Shown: positions 6,891 through 15,213 of the stretch, piece after piece
Layout of the letters: each line of letters opens with the position of its first letter
Position numbering within the stretch: the first letter of the stretch is position 1
Assembly: GCA_947623955.1 (NCBI GenBank)
Contig: CANQIP010000005.1
Location: forward strand, 49,204 to 113,203
Source of the DNA: an uncultured Clostridia bacterium
GTDB taxonomy: Bacteria; Bacillota; Clostridia; UBA1381
DNA length: 64,000 bases
Reading direction: 5' to 3'
Notes under the pieces: model-generated
Database searches by the model: none
The model's input: the letters and a program-made list of their open reading frames with translations, nothing else
Told to the model about the DNA's origin: nothing
Made by a program: the position numbers and the translations under genes

Positions 6891-8924
6891 TTACGCAATA
6901 TCCTGCGAATCGTAATGGTCAAGCTTGTTTCTGATGTTTGAAAGTCTTGTGTCGATGTCAACATAACCGTCGCTGTCATACGCGCTGGTAGCTTTAAGCA
7001 TGATGTCCGTATACCATTCGCCTTCCGGAAGGTCTACGAGATAATACGTTGCAGGTGTAACAGTCGTGCCGTCCTGTGCCTCAAGACCCATATCGGTTCT
7101 GCCGATGATGTTGTTGAACATTGAGCAGAACTCGGCTCTGTTCATAATTCTGTCGGGAGCAAACTCCGTGTCGCTGTCACCGTTCATATAGCCGTAAGCG
7201 TTCATAATCTCGATGTACTGCTTGTAGGGGCTGTTTTCGATGTCAGCAAACGATGTCTCGGTTGTGTCGGTAAGGTTAAGACCGAACGCAACAAGCTTTG
7301 CAACCTCGCCTCTCGTGACGGGGCCTACTTCAACCGACTCGACGCCGTCGAACGTACCCTTGCTTGCAAGATACGCGAGACCTCTCTCATACCATGTGCC
7401 GGCGTGCTTTGCGATATTCTCGGTAACGGGATACTCAGCACCCGTTGTGTCATAGCTCTGATCGATCATTCTCATAATCATAGCCGCAACCTGTTCTCTC
7501 GTTACAGAGTCGGTCGGAGCCATTCTTACTTCGATATCCCAGTCGGTGTGACCGCCGTCTTCGTCGTCAACCCATATCATCTGGATTTTGTCGGGTTCAT
7601 AACCGAAGATGTAAGCGTAACCGCCCGAAACGTCTATCTCATCGCCCGACGGAAGCGGGGGAAGAGTGGGCTCGGGAGTCGGCTCTACAGTCGGCTCGGG
7701 AGTGGGTTCGGGTGTAGCCGCAGGCTCGGGTGTAGCTGTCTTTGTGGCAGCCGTGTCAGCCTTGTAAACAATCTGACCCGCACCGTTTATGGTAAGAGTA
7801 TTTGTAATTACCTGTCCGAGAACGGTAGCTGCGCCGGAAACCAACGTTTCAGCATTCGGAGCAACAATCTTGCCTTCAAGATATGTGCCCTCGCCGTCCA
7901 TCTTTACGTTTGCTGCGCCTGTGGTAAGCACACCCTTAACTCTCGCGGTGCCTCCTATCGTGAACGAATCAGCGTTTGAGTAGAGGTTCATGGCAACTCT
8001 GCCGCCGTTAAATACGATGCTGTCGCCTGCCTCGCCAAGATAAAGATTGATTTGGTCGGGATTTCCGAGACCGTCAAAATATGTCTCTACGGGATTTACG
8101 GGCTGCCATGCCGGCGGCTCCTTATAGTTGTAGCCTCCAGCCCATGCACCTTCAAGACCCCATACGTTTATGTCTTCCGCATGGAAAGACAAATTGAAAT
8201 TTTCATAGGTGTTTGAGTCAACTACATAGAAGTTTACTTTGTTTTCACCCTTTACAAGTATTTCCGCATTACCGGGGTTGAAGTTCAAGGTATCAACAAC
8301 AACCGTAACGTCTCCGCCGGTCGTGTCTATAATAAGACCTTTACCCTGAATTTCAAGCATGCCGATATGCGTATCTTCACTGATTGTCACTGCACCGGGA
8401 TTCCACTCGTTCGCATTCATATTGTCAACCGAATTTGCAATCTCGGGGATTTCATACGGTGTGTAAGCGTAGTCAAAGCTTGTCTCCGTATCGAGAATTG
8501 CACCCTCATACTCAAGCGTTGTGCTGTAAGCGTTTGTTGACATTTGATGATCGTCGTCAACGTGGATATAGCCTACGCGGTACTGATCCTCGGTAGCGCC
8601 GTCTCCGGGCGTCTTGTAGTCCCACATACCCTTTACGCCCGAAACGAACAGACCGTCAACCTTGTTGCCGCCGCCGTTTCCGACATAAATAGTGTCGTTC
8701 GAATATACGCTACCCTTAATGTACATCGCGTCGCCCACAATGTCAACCTTACCGTTTGCGATTACCGCAAGGTTGATTTCGCCGTCGGGGTCGTCCGATG
8801 TGCAGCCTACATTTTCATAGGGCTGACCGTCATACGCGGACGGCGCTGCCGCAAATGCCGGTGCTGCGGTTACTGCCAGCATTGATGCAGCCAGCAGCCA
8901 CGAAATAATTTTACTTTTTTTCAT
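6891..8924 (-). CDS. Secreted S-layer-homology (SLH) protein
   Basis: 677 residues. A signal peptide (KKSK, hydrophobic core, then APAFAAAPS) is followed by about 370 residues of beta-rich sequence with no catalytic motif I recognise; its repeated short beta turns suggest a solenoid or cell-surface scaffold. A Pro/Glu/Thr linker of repeated TPEP units at about residues 395-425 leads to C-terminal SLH modules (segments around DSVTREQVAAMIMRM, GPVTRGEVAKLVAFGL and APDRIMNRAEFCSMF), which bind secondary wall polymers. It is therefore anchored at the cell surface. Ribosome site AAGGAGCG precedes the ATG, and a strong promoter lies at 8975-9003. Single-gene unit with its own terminator. Confidence 0.88.
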   Translation of the reverse strand: MKKSKIISWLLAASMLAVTAAPAFAAAPSAYDGQPYENVGCTSDDPDGEINLAVIANGKVDIVGDAMYIKGSVYSNDTIYVGNGGGNKVDGLFVSGVKGMWDYKTPGDGATEDQYRVGYIHVDDDHQMSTNAYSTTLEYEGAILDTETSFDYAYTPYEIPEIANSVDNMNANEWNPGAVTISEDTHIGMLEIQGKGLIIDTTGGDVTVVVDTLNFNPGNAEILVKGENKVNFYVVDSNTYENFNLSFHAEDINVWGLEGAWAGGYNYKEPPAWQPVNPVETYFDGLGNPDQINLYLGEAGDSIVFNGGRVAMNLYSNADSFTIGGTARVKGVLTTGAANVKMDGEGTYLEGKIVAPNAETLVSGAATVLGQVITNTLTINGAGQIVYKADTAATKTATPEPAATPEPTPEPTVEPTPEPTLPPLPSGDEIDVSGGYAYIFGYEPDKIQMIWVDDEDGGHTDWDIEVRMAPTDSVTREQVAAMIMRMIDQSYDTTGAEYPVTENIAKHAGTWYERGLAYLASKGTFDGVESVEVGPVTRGEVAKLVAFGLNLTDTTETSFADIENSPYKQYIEIMNAYGYMNGDSDTEFAPDRIMNRAEFCSMFNNIIGRTDMGLEAQDGTTVTPATYYLVDLPEGEWYTDIMLKATSAYDSDGYVDIDTRLSNIRNKLDHYDSQDIA

Positions 8925-8974
8925 TTTTGCGCTCCTTTTTTAACTTAAAACCGTTCAAAAAACTCCATATAGTT

Positions 8975-9003
8975 ATTATAACTTATTTTCCTTATTCTGT
9001 CAA
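8975..9003 (-). promoter_or_regulatory. Promoter of the SLH protein gene
   Basis: Minus-strand TTGACA (9003-8998) and TATAAT (8980-8975), 17-bp spacer: a perfect consensus, as expected for an abundant surface protein. Confidence 0.9.
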
Positions 9004-9072
9004 TACATTTTATTGTGGACGTTCATATTTTTTTCACAAAATTTTTACAAAATCCTGTGGTGGTTTTAGTCG

Positions 9073-9708
9073 TTATTTTAATAACTCCGTTAAGACCGCG
9101 CACGTTTCAAAATGCGGCGATTTTCCGCACACGGCGTACTTGTATCCATCTTCTATATCATATTCCTTAAAATAAAATCCGTTCACATCTGTCCATGTCG
9201 TTACGGAGAAACTGTTAAGCGGTGTTTTTAAGCCCGTGCCGAGAACCTTTGCATAGCTTTCCTTAAGCGTCCACAGCCTGTAAAACATGTTGGTTTTCTC
9301 GTTTTCATCCGCTATGGCGTTAATAAGCAGCCGCTCCGACGGGTCAAAAAATCTGTCGGCAATCTTGGGGTTCGCCTCCCCTATTTTCTGCACGTCGCAG
9401 CCGACCTCCATATCCGACACGGCGCACATGACCCTGTCGCCCGAATGGGACAGGTTAAAGAAAACCGCGCCGTTTGCGAGATAAGGTTTACCGTTATCGT
9501 CCGTGCGTATTTCTCGCTCGCCTACGCCGACATCGTCAAGCGCTTTTTCGAGCAGCAGACCCGCGGCGAGCGACCGTATTTTATCGTCCTTTTTTTTGCA
9601 CCGATTTATTTTATTTACACGTTCTGCGCTCACAAGTGTAAGGCTGCGGTTGAATGCCGCGTCGTCGCGGAGCGCGCTTGTATCGGCGATGTATGCTCTC
9701 GTTTTCAT
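9073..9708 (-). CDS. 4'-phosphopantetheinyl transferase (Sfp-like)
   Basis: Transfers the phosphopantetheine arm of CoA to a carrier-protein serine. 211 residues, Sfp/Gsp class. Motifs: NLSHSG (85-90), VGCDVQ (102-107), RFFDPSE (119-125) and FYRLWTLKESYAK (142-154). The magnesium ligands expected in Sfp are D, E and E in DxE and KES; here D105 and E150 are present but the middle one is Q107, a known-type variation that may lower or shift metal use. No separate acpS is seen in this window, so it may also serve the fatty acid ACP at 43845. Its ATG overlaps the stop of tsaC (ATGA), so the two are coupled. Confidence 0.87.
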   Translation of the reverse strand: MKTRAYIADTSALRDDAAFNRSLTLVSAERVNKINRCKKKDDKIRSLAAGLLLEKALDDVGVGEREIRTDDNGKPYLANGAVFFNLSHSGDRVMCAVSDMEVGCDVQKIGEANPKIADRFFDPSERLLINAIADENEKTNMFYRLWTLKESYAKVLGTGLKTPLNSFSVTTWTDVNGFYFKEYDIEDGYKYAVCGKSPHFETCAVLTELLK

Positions 9709-10724
9709 ACGTGTATCACCCTCTGTGCCGCGGCTTTGTACAGGCGGTTTTTGACGGCGAGACCGTAGCCGTCCTTTTCGCAGAACTCCGCGTACACCTT
9801 CTCCACGCCGAGACGGTCAAATTCGCGGAGCGCGGAAAAGAGGTTCTTCGCGTACTCTCTGTTGCTCTCCCCCGCCGACAGGATTACGGCGTTGTCGTAG
9901 TCCGCGCCGTACATGGCGAGCACGCCCGCCATTTTACTCGTTTCGTCAGCCAAAAGCTCTTTTATCTTCCTTTGCACGTTTTCCTTTTCGCCCTCGATAA
10001 CCGTCACCTCGGCGTTCGGCGCGTAGTGCTTGTATTTCATGCCGGGCGACTTCGGTACCTCGTCCGCGCCGATCGAGCGCAGAATATTTTTGTCTATCTT
10101 AACCGTCGGAACAACTCTTTTCAAATCGTCGAACGTAACGCCGCCCGGGCGGAGTATCACGGGGATTTCGTCGGTAAAATCGACTATCGTTGACTCAACG
10201 CCCACGTCGCACCTTCCGCCGTCTATAATCGCGTCAATTCTGCCCGTCATGTCCTCGATTACGTGCGACGCGTCGGTGGGGCTGGGCTTACCCGACAAAT
10301 TCGCGCTCGGCGCGGCTATCGGCACTCCTGCCGCGCGTATGAGGCGGCATGCCGTTTCGTTCAGCGGATAACGCACAGCCACGGTTTTAAGCCCCGCCGT
10401 TACCGCGTCGGGAACAGTCGGATTTTTTTTGAGTATGACGGTGATCGGTCCGGGCATAAAAGTGTCTATTACGCGCTGAGCCTCGGGCGTAATACCCTCG
10501 GCTATTTCGCCGAGCTGCGACTTATCGCATATGTGGACTATAAGCGGGTTGTCGGACGGTCTGCCCTTCGCGGCGTAGATTTTACGTGCAGCATCGGGGT
10601 TAAAAGCCGACGCTCCGAGTCCGTACACCGTTTCGGTTGGGAACGCGACAAGTCCGCCGTTTTTTATGATTTCACCCGCAAGAGCAATGTCGTTATCGCT
10701 CGCGGTAAGTAATTTCGTTTCCAT
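9705..10724 (-). CDS. tsaC: Threonylcarbamoyl-AMP synthase (Sua5/YwlC type)
   Basis: Makes threonylcarbamoyl-AMP from threonine, bicarbonate and ATP, the first step of t6A modification of ANN-decoding tRNAs. 339 residues, so it is the long Sua5 form: the YrdC domain (about 1-205) with FPTETVYGLG and KGRPSDNPL, followed by a linker and the C-terminal Sua5 domain (about 215-335). SPGMKYKHYAP is the conserved inter-domain linker motif. Ribosome site AGAGGG precedes the ATG. It overlaps the phosphopantetheinyl transferase gene by four bases. Confidence 0.95.
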   Translation of the reverse strand: METKLLTASDNDIALAGEIIKNGGLVAFPTETVYGLGASAFNPDAARKIYAAKGRPSDNPLIVHICDKSQLGEIAEGITPEAQRVIDTFMPGPITVILKKNPTVPDAVTAGLKTVAVRYPLNETACRLIRAAGVPIAAPSANLSGKPSPTDASHVIEDMTGRIDAIIDGGRCDVGVESTIVDFTDEIPVILRPGGVTFDDLKRVVPTVKIDKNILRSIGADEVPKSPGMKYKHYAPNAEVTVIEGEKENVQRKIKELLADETSKMAGVLAMYGADYDNAVILSAGESNREYAKNLFSALREFDRLGVEKVYAEFCEKDGYGLAVKNRLYKAAAQRVIHV

Positions 10725-10779
10725 TTTACCCTCTGTTCCTTAAAGTTTGATATTCGTAAAGCATACCGTTTACACAGTC

Positions 10780-12870
10780 TTACTGCGGCTTTATCTTCAC
10801 CGCGGCGCGCACTCCCCTTACGTTGTCAACGTTTGTGTGGAGTACAAAGCCGTCGTTTTTCATGTACCGCTGCATTTTCTCGTTATAGCCGTACGGACAT
10901 AATATCCAGTAAGAACCGTTCACGTCGATTGTGCTCATCATATCCAGCGTCGGTATGTATACCATATCGTCGACTGTATACTTGTACGCCGTCTCGCTCA
11001 AATCCGCGGCGGCGTCTCTCGTCGCGCTCCATATATGCGTGTGGTTGCCGCTTTCAGCCATATAACGGTCGTTATACGTGAGTATGACCTCGTTTTGCAC
11101 GGGTTGTATACGCGACAGTTCGTCGAGCGTAAACTCCCTTACGAAGTCGCTGTTGAGCCATTCGCGCAGACTGCTCGTTTCCCACATGTTGTCGCTGTCG
11201 TCAAACGCCCGCTGCTCCACGCATTTTTGGGTGACAAGCGTTTTCGTTCCGTCCTCATCCGTCGCCATGACTTCCCACTGTATCGGCTCGCCGTTGTATG
11301 TTCCGAATTCCATCGTTTCCTTCGGCTTTCCTATTTGCAGCGCGGAAATCACTGCCGCCAAGGTCACAACGGATATGATTTTGTTGCGTCGGTGCATACT
11401 TACTATGCCGAGTATTATTCCGGCGGTCAGCACGTCCATACAGTTTTCAAACAGGAACATATGTTTCATTATGTCCGCCTCACCATTGCCGATTATCGGC
11501 AGACACATATTTATCCACAGTCCGGCGAGCAGAATGTACATTACCATTATTATGTACAGTCGTTTTTCGTTTGTTTCGCGTTTTTCTTTGACGAGAAATA
11601 CGTTTATAAGCACGACGTATGCCGTCAGCAGCAGAGCCATCAAAAATACTATGAGGGGATTGTACAGGAACTTTGACGCGACACGCAGATTGCTCCACAG
11701 GCTGTAGCGGTTCGTGCTGTCCATTATGACCGTTTCGGATGTGCCGAGGTTCAGTGGGCGCAGACATGACGCGTTCTCTATCGCGAACGCTACCTTTTCG
11801 ACAAATCTGACGGGGTGGCGTATGTAGAAAAATACAACGTCGAGTTTGCCTACCTTTTCGTAGAAGTCCTCGCGGAACTCGTCGGAGTGTATGTCGATAG
11901 GGTACTCGTCCTCCTGCATATACGCGTGCGTGTTTATAAGCGGCATATACTTTTCGTCTATGCCGAATTCCTTTAAATCCCGTTCGGGCGTTTCCGTCTC
12001 TTTGAGCGCGCCGAAGAATACGGACTGATATGTGGTGTCTTCATGCATCCAGTCGGGTATGCTCAGATAGAGGTTCGCTATACACGCTGCCGCCGCAAGC
12101 ACCGACACAGCCACGCCTATCTTGTAGCGTCGTTCCTTTCTCAAAAATGCAAACGAAAGCGCAAGAAATGAAACTATTACGGCGTAAGGAACGTTTGCAA
12201 GCTTTGAACCCGCGAAGAAGTACAGCGACACAAAGAAACAAGCGACCTTCGGGATTGTCGGGCGTTTGTATATGAGAAGTCCCAAAGCGACAAGCATCAT
12301 AAGCGACACGAATTGCAGCGGTTCGCCGTAGAAGGAGTTAAAGTACAGTATGTATCCCGTGTCGCAGAACATAACTATGAAAATTACAAACACGGCTATC
12401 CGTATTCGCTTTTTGGAGTCGGCAAAAAAGGTGAATATGCCCCATGCCGCAAGCGACAGCATAAGCGTGTATATAAACGCGAGACAGCCGATGTCGTAGT
12501 GACCCTCGTCGCGGTGAAATACGATGTTTATAAGGAAATTCATAAGCTTTGACGCTTTGATTATAACGAAATGCGGCGACGAGTATATTTCCTCCGCGTC
12601 GTTGTTTTGGCAAAGATATGCCGCTTTCTCGCCGAAGGTGTCGCCCTCTATCTTCATTTTGTAATCGCGTTTGAAAAGATAATAGTAATTGTCGTCGTTC
12701 TCGTATTCGAGATTGTTCACGAGCAGCACGCGGCGGAAGTCGCCGTTGTCGCTCAGACCGACGTTTTTGCCGAGATACAGTACGCAAAAAACAAGCGCAA
12801 AGACAATCACTGCGCCTATAAGCGGGAATGTTCTTTTGTTTTCCTTTATCGCCTTCATGTGTTTATCCAT
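10780..12870 (-). CDS. Polytopic membrane protein with extracellular DUF6273-like domain
   Basis: 696 residues in two parts. Residues 1-520 hold about eleven hydrophobic segments, with a large soluble loop after the first (about residues 38-115, containing GLSDNGDFRR) and another near 255-345; this is the layout of glycosyltransferase-C or glycan-assembly membrane proteins, but no DxD or other catalytic motif can be named. Residues about 525-696 form a soluble domain with WEVMATDEDGTKTLV, WETSSLREWLNSDF and VDNVRGVRAAVKIKP, which resembles DUF6273, a domain of surface proteins. The fusion is unusual. Ribosome site AAAGGAA precedes the ATG. It follows tsaC in the same direction but its own gene order gives no further clue. 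Function unknown. Confidence 0.75.
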   Translation of the reverse strand: MDKHMKAIKENKRTFPLIGAVIVFALVFCVLYLGKNVGLSDNGDFRRVLLVNNLEYENDDNYYYLFKRDYKMKIEGDTFGEKAAYLCQNNDAEEIYSSPHFVIIKASKLMNFLINIVFHRDEGHYDIGCLAFIYTLMLSLAAWGIFTFFADSKKRIRIAVFVIFIVMFCDTGYILYFNSFYGEPLQFVSLMMLVALGLLIYKRPTIPKVACFFVSLYFFAGSKLANVPYAVIVSFLALSFAFLRKERRYKIGVAVSVLAAAACIANLYLSIPDWMHEDTTYQSVFFGALKETETPERDLKEFGIDEKYMPLINTHAYMQEDEYPIDIHSDEFREDFYEKVGKLDVVFFYIRHPVRFVEKVAFAIENASCLRPLNLGTSETVIMDSTNRYSLWSNLRVASKFLYNPLIVFLMALLLTAYVVLINVFLVKEKRETNEKRLYIIMVMYILLAGLWINMCLPIIGNGEADIMKHMFLFENCMDVLTAGIILGIVSMHRRNKIISVVTLAAVISALQIGKPKETMEFGTYNGEPIQWEVMATDEDGTKTLVTQKCVEQRAFDDSDNMWETSSLREWLNSDFVREFTLDELSRIQPVQNEVILTYNDRYMAESGNHTHIWSATRDAAADLSETAYKYTVDDMVYIPTLDMMSTIDVNGSYWILCPYGYNEKMQRYMKNDGFVLHTNVDNVRGVRAAVKIKPQ

Positions 12871-12897
12871 ACTGTATTTCCTTTGCCCTTATACAAT

Positions 12898-12922
12898 AAA
12901 ACAGGCGGAAAACCTTTCCGCC
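12898..12922 (-). terminator. Terminator after the S1-domain gene
   Basis: GGCGGAAA / TTTCCGCC (12904-12911 with 12915-12922) with a short loop; on the minus strand it is followed by TGTTTTATTG. It closes the HU-to-yabR gene run. Confidence 0.8.
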
Positions 12923-12932
12923 CGGCTTTTTA

Positions 12933-13382
12933 TCAATATGAATGACTGCTCCTTCTGCTGTATCCGCCGCTGCGCTTGGAATCGTTGCTGCGTCTTAACG
13001 ACTGCATCTTCTCGTCGCTGTCCTGCTTGAATTTTGAAAGCATATCGTCAAGCGACATACCCTCGGTGGACGTGCTCCAATCCAGTTCCGCCGGACGCAC
13101 AAATTCATGCTTTTCGTGCGGTTCTCTTTTTTCGCGGTTTCTGTCCTTCTTTTGCTCCGCCTGCTTTATCGACAGGCTGATTTTACCGTCGTCCTCTATT
13201 TTGATAACCTTTACCTTTACCGTATCGCCTTTTTTGATATACTCGTTTATATCCTTGATGTATTTTGATGAAAGCTCCGAAATATGAACCAGTCCCGACT
13301 GTTTGCCCGGCAAATCAATAAACGCCCCGAACGGCATAACGCTTGTGACCTTTCCTTCGACTATACTACCTAATTCTACCAT
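12933..13382 (-). CDS. yabR: S1-domain RNA-binding protein (YabR-like)
   Basis: 149 residues: an S1 OB-fold at 1-75 (GSIVEGKVTSVMPFGAF, SGLVHISELS, GDTVKVKVIKIEDDGKISLSIK) followed by a charged, disordered tail rich in K, R, E and S ending in RRSSHSY. Proteins of this kind (YabR, GSP13) associate with the 30S subunit. Its place after divIC matches the Bacillus order yabP-yabQ-divIC-yabR. The ribosome site AAAGG lies unusually far (about 15 bases) from the ATG. Confidence 0.88.
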   Translation of the reverse strand: MVELGSIVEGKVTSVMPFGAFIDLPGKQSGLVHISELSSKYIKDINEYIKKGDTVKVKVIKIEDDGKISLSIKQAEQKKDRNREKREPHEKHEFVRPAELDWSTSTEGMSLDDMLSKFKQDSDEKMQSLRRSNDSKRSGGYSRRSSHSY

Positions 13383-13427
13383 TCTTTTTTAAATTACCTT
13401 TCCTGTTTCATTATTAGCGCGCGGTAT

Positions 13428-13748
13428 TTATTGCTGTTCGCCCGACACGTCAACAAAAATCTTCGCGTTGCTGGGGATAAGCCCAAGCTTTTCAGTAGCG
13501 ATTTTCTTTATATACTCGTCGGAATTTACCTTGCCCTTTAAATCCTCGACTTCCTTGCGACGCTCCGTTTCATAATCAATTTGAGCGTTCAGGTCGGATA
13601 TTTCCCTTTTCTGTTCGCCGAGTCTCGGATACTGCATAACGCCTCTTAAAAGCATTGAGCCTACGAGCAGCGCAAACAGAGCGATTATAATTCCCCTTTT
13701 GTGACTGCTTACGTATCCCACGACATGATTTTTTATTTTGCTTAGCAT
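13428..13748 (-). CDS. divIC: Septum formation initiator DivIC/FtsB-like
   Basis: 106 residues, bitopic: short cytoplasmic N terminus, one membrane segment (about 19-37, GIIIALFALLVGSMLLRG), then an extracellular coiled coil (about 45-80) and a short beta tail (SDEYIKKIATEKLGLI), as in DivIC/FtsB of the divisome. Ribosome site AAAGGAG lies 8 bases before the ATG. Its first 173 bases overlap the yabQ reading frame as it stands. Confidence 0.86.
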   Translation of the reverse strand: MLSKIKNHVVGYVSSHKRGIIIALFALLVGSMLLRGVMQYPRLGEQKREISDLNAQIDYETERRKEVEDLKGKVNSDEYIKKIATEKLGLIPSNAKIFVDVSGEQQ

Positions 13749-14172
13749 TTGAGTTTCTACTCCTTTGTATAATGCTTTTCGCGTATTTCCTTATCGGTAC
13801 AACTAAAATTTTATACAAAAACAGCAGCGGTGTCAAGAGTATTTTGAAAATAAATAGCGTTATTTTCAAAAATTTTTTTATAATGTATAAAAAGAACTTG
13901 TACACAACGCTGCTCAAAACCGCAAAATAAATCACGGCTCCGAGCGTCAGTCCCATTGCCTCATACAGTCTCAGCCGTCCGTTTCCGAAGTTTCGGACGC
14001 ACAACGCCGCGGCGGCAAAGGACAAAAACACGAAAATCACGTCGGTAACAGCCGTCAGCACAGCCCCCGATTTTACCGCGGCTCTTACGGCGCGCATAAA
14101 GTCATAAAGCATTGCCGCAGCTGCTCCGCAAACAGTCATCGCAAGGAAAAGCACCGTTTCAGCCGAAATCAT
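13576..14172 (-). CDS. yabQ: Spore cortex biosynthesis protein YabQ
   Basis: Membrane protein needed for cortex formation during sporulation. The first 140 residues carry several membrane segments (TVLFLAMTVCGAAAAMLYDF, VIFVFLSFAAAALCV, and the lysine-rich FLYIIKKFLKITLFIFKILL). The frame continues into an Arg/Lys-rich tail of about 60 residues that lies entirely inside divIC (13576-13748). In the next frame a TAG sits at the divIC ribosome site, giving a natural end (...HYTKE). So either the overlap is real or one base is lost or gained near 13790-13800. Start overlaps yabP (ATGA). Gene call by order and topology. Confidence 0.8.
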   Translation of the reverse strand: MISAETVLFLAMTVCGAAAAMLYDFMRAVRAAVKSGAVLTAVTDVIFVFLSFAAAALCVRNFGNGRLRLYEAMGLTLGAVIYFAVLSSVVYKFFLYIIKKFLKITLFIFKILLTPLLFLYKILVVPIRKYAKSIIQRSRNSNAKQNKKSCRGIRKQSQKGNYNRSVCAARRLNAFKRRYAVSETRRTEKGNIRPERSN

Positions 14173-14426
14173 TTAAACAGTCCTTCTATTATTCCTCCGC
14201 CCGCCGGCGAGGAGTATTTTATCATGTTTATTTCGCCTTTTACGCTCAGTATCCCCGTGTCGGTGTCCAGACGGCTTATGGTGAGTTTCTCGCCGCGTAT
14301 ACACATGTCGCCCATCTGCGTTTTCAGTATAACCTTGTTTTCCGAAAATTCCTTCACGTCCGTTATGCCCGTGAGCGACATATCCCTTCTGCCGTTCATC
14401 GTCAGGCTGTGTTCCTTTTCAGCCAT
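14169..14426 (-). CDS. yabP: Sporulation protein YabP
   Basis: 85 residues with the YabP/YqfC beta fold: LTMNGRRDMSLTGITDV, a middle KVILKTQMG segment and GILSVKGEINMIKYS. YabP works with YabQ in cortex assembly of the forespore. Ribosome site GGGAGGGGA lies 7 bases before the ATG. It overlaps yabQ by four bases, the standard arrangement in endospore formers. Confidence 0.92.
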   Translation of the reverse strand: MAEKEHSLTMNGRRDMSLTGITDVKEFSENKVILKTQMGDMCIRGEKLTISRLDTDTGILSVKGEINMIKYSSPAGGGIIEGLFK

Positions 14427-14471
14427 ACTATCCCCTCCCGCAATATATCTATGACGGGAGCGCGGCGAATA

Positions 14472-14714
14472 TTACTCGACCTGCTCGTAAAGCGACGACG
14501 CGTCGTTCTTTAAAACGTGTTCGGCGACCGCTTTAACGCGCACCTTTACGGTTCGCTCGCCCATTGTTATCTCTATAACATCGTTTTCTTTAACGTCATA
14601 CGACGCTTTTACAACGCGTCCGTTTACGGTTATTCTGCCCTGATCGCACGCCTCGTTCGCTATTGTGCGCCGCTTTATAAGGCGCGTCACCTTTAAATAT
14701 TTATCTATTCTCAT
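14472..14714 (-). CDS. S4-domain RNA-binding protein (YabO/RlbA, Hsp15 type)
   Basis: 80 residues, almost only an S4 RNA-binding fold: MRIDKYLKVTRLIKRRTIAN, then DQGRITVNGRVVKASYDVKENDVIEI. Homologues recycle stalled 50S subunits with nascent chains. It sits between HU and yabP as in Bacillus and Clostridium. No strong ribosome site precedes the ATG. Confidence 0.9.
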   Translation of the reverse strand: MRIDKYLKVTRLIKRRTIANEACDQGRITVNGRVVKASYDVKENDVIEITMGERTVKVRVKAVAEHVLKNDASSLYEQVE

Positions 14715-14763
14715 ACTGTGATAACCTCAAAAAATTTTACCGTACAACGCCGGCATGAAACAA

Positions 14764-14785
14764 GGCGCCGCATGATAGCGGCGCC
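14764..14785 (-). terminator. Hairpin after HU gene
   Basis: GGCGCCGC / GCGGCGCC with six-base loop; only a weak T-stretch follows on the minus strand, so it may slow or partly stop transcription and set HU above the downstream genes. Confidence 0.65.
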
Positions 14786-14799
14786 TTTGTATTTGTGTA

Positions 14800-15072
14800 T
14801 TAGTTAACTGTATCCTTGAGTGCCTTGCCGGCTTTGAATGCGGGAACCTTAGAAGCCTTAATCTTGATGCTCTCGCCTGTTCTGGGGTTCTTTCCGGTTC
14901 TTGCGTTGCGCTTTCTAACCTCGAACGTGCCGAAACCAACGAGCTGAACCTTGTCGCCCTTCTTAAGAGCCTCTGAAATCGACGCCGTTACAGCCGCAAC
15001 TGCCTTTTCGGCATCCTTCTTCGAGAGCTCAGCCTTTGCAGCTACCGCTGCTACCAACTCTGTCTTGTTCAT
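14800..15072 (-). CDS. hup: Nucleoid protein HU
   Basis: 90 residues, complete HU/IHF fold: helical N terminus [29 protein letters not shown], then the DNA-binding arm [15 protein letters not shown] and the C-terminal helix [12 protein letters not shown]. It bends and compacts DNA as a dimer. I chose the ATG at 15072 because AGGAGG lies just before it; the longer frame would add nine residues foreign to the family. It has its own promoter (15133-15161). Confidence 0.97.
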   Translation of the reverse strand: MNKTELVAAVAAKAELSKKDAEKAVAAVTASISEALKKGDKVQLVGFGTFEVRKRNARTGKNPRTGESIKIKASKVPAFKAGKALKDTVN

Positions 15073-15132
15073 TTTTTTTCCTCCTAATCTTTTTTTCAAA
15101 CGTTACAGGCGTCAGTGCCTGTCCAATTACTT

Positions 15133-15161
15133 ATTTTAGTACATTTTACGCGATATGTCAA
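15133..15161 (-). promoter_or_regulatory. Promoter of HU gene
   Basis: Minus-strand TTGACA (15161-15156) and TAAAAT (15138-15133), 17-bp spacer. It likely drives HU and, by read-through, rlbA-yabPQ-divIC-yabR. Confidence 0.85.
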
Positions 15162-15213
15162 GGGTTTTGCACCATTTTAAGCCAATATTTCCTAAAAAAG
15201 TATTATTTTGGGC

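Noticed and set aside
7676..7740. Short tandem repeats that might be CRISPR-like
   Set aside because: They encode the TPEP linker of the SLH protein and have no spacers.
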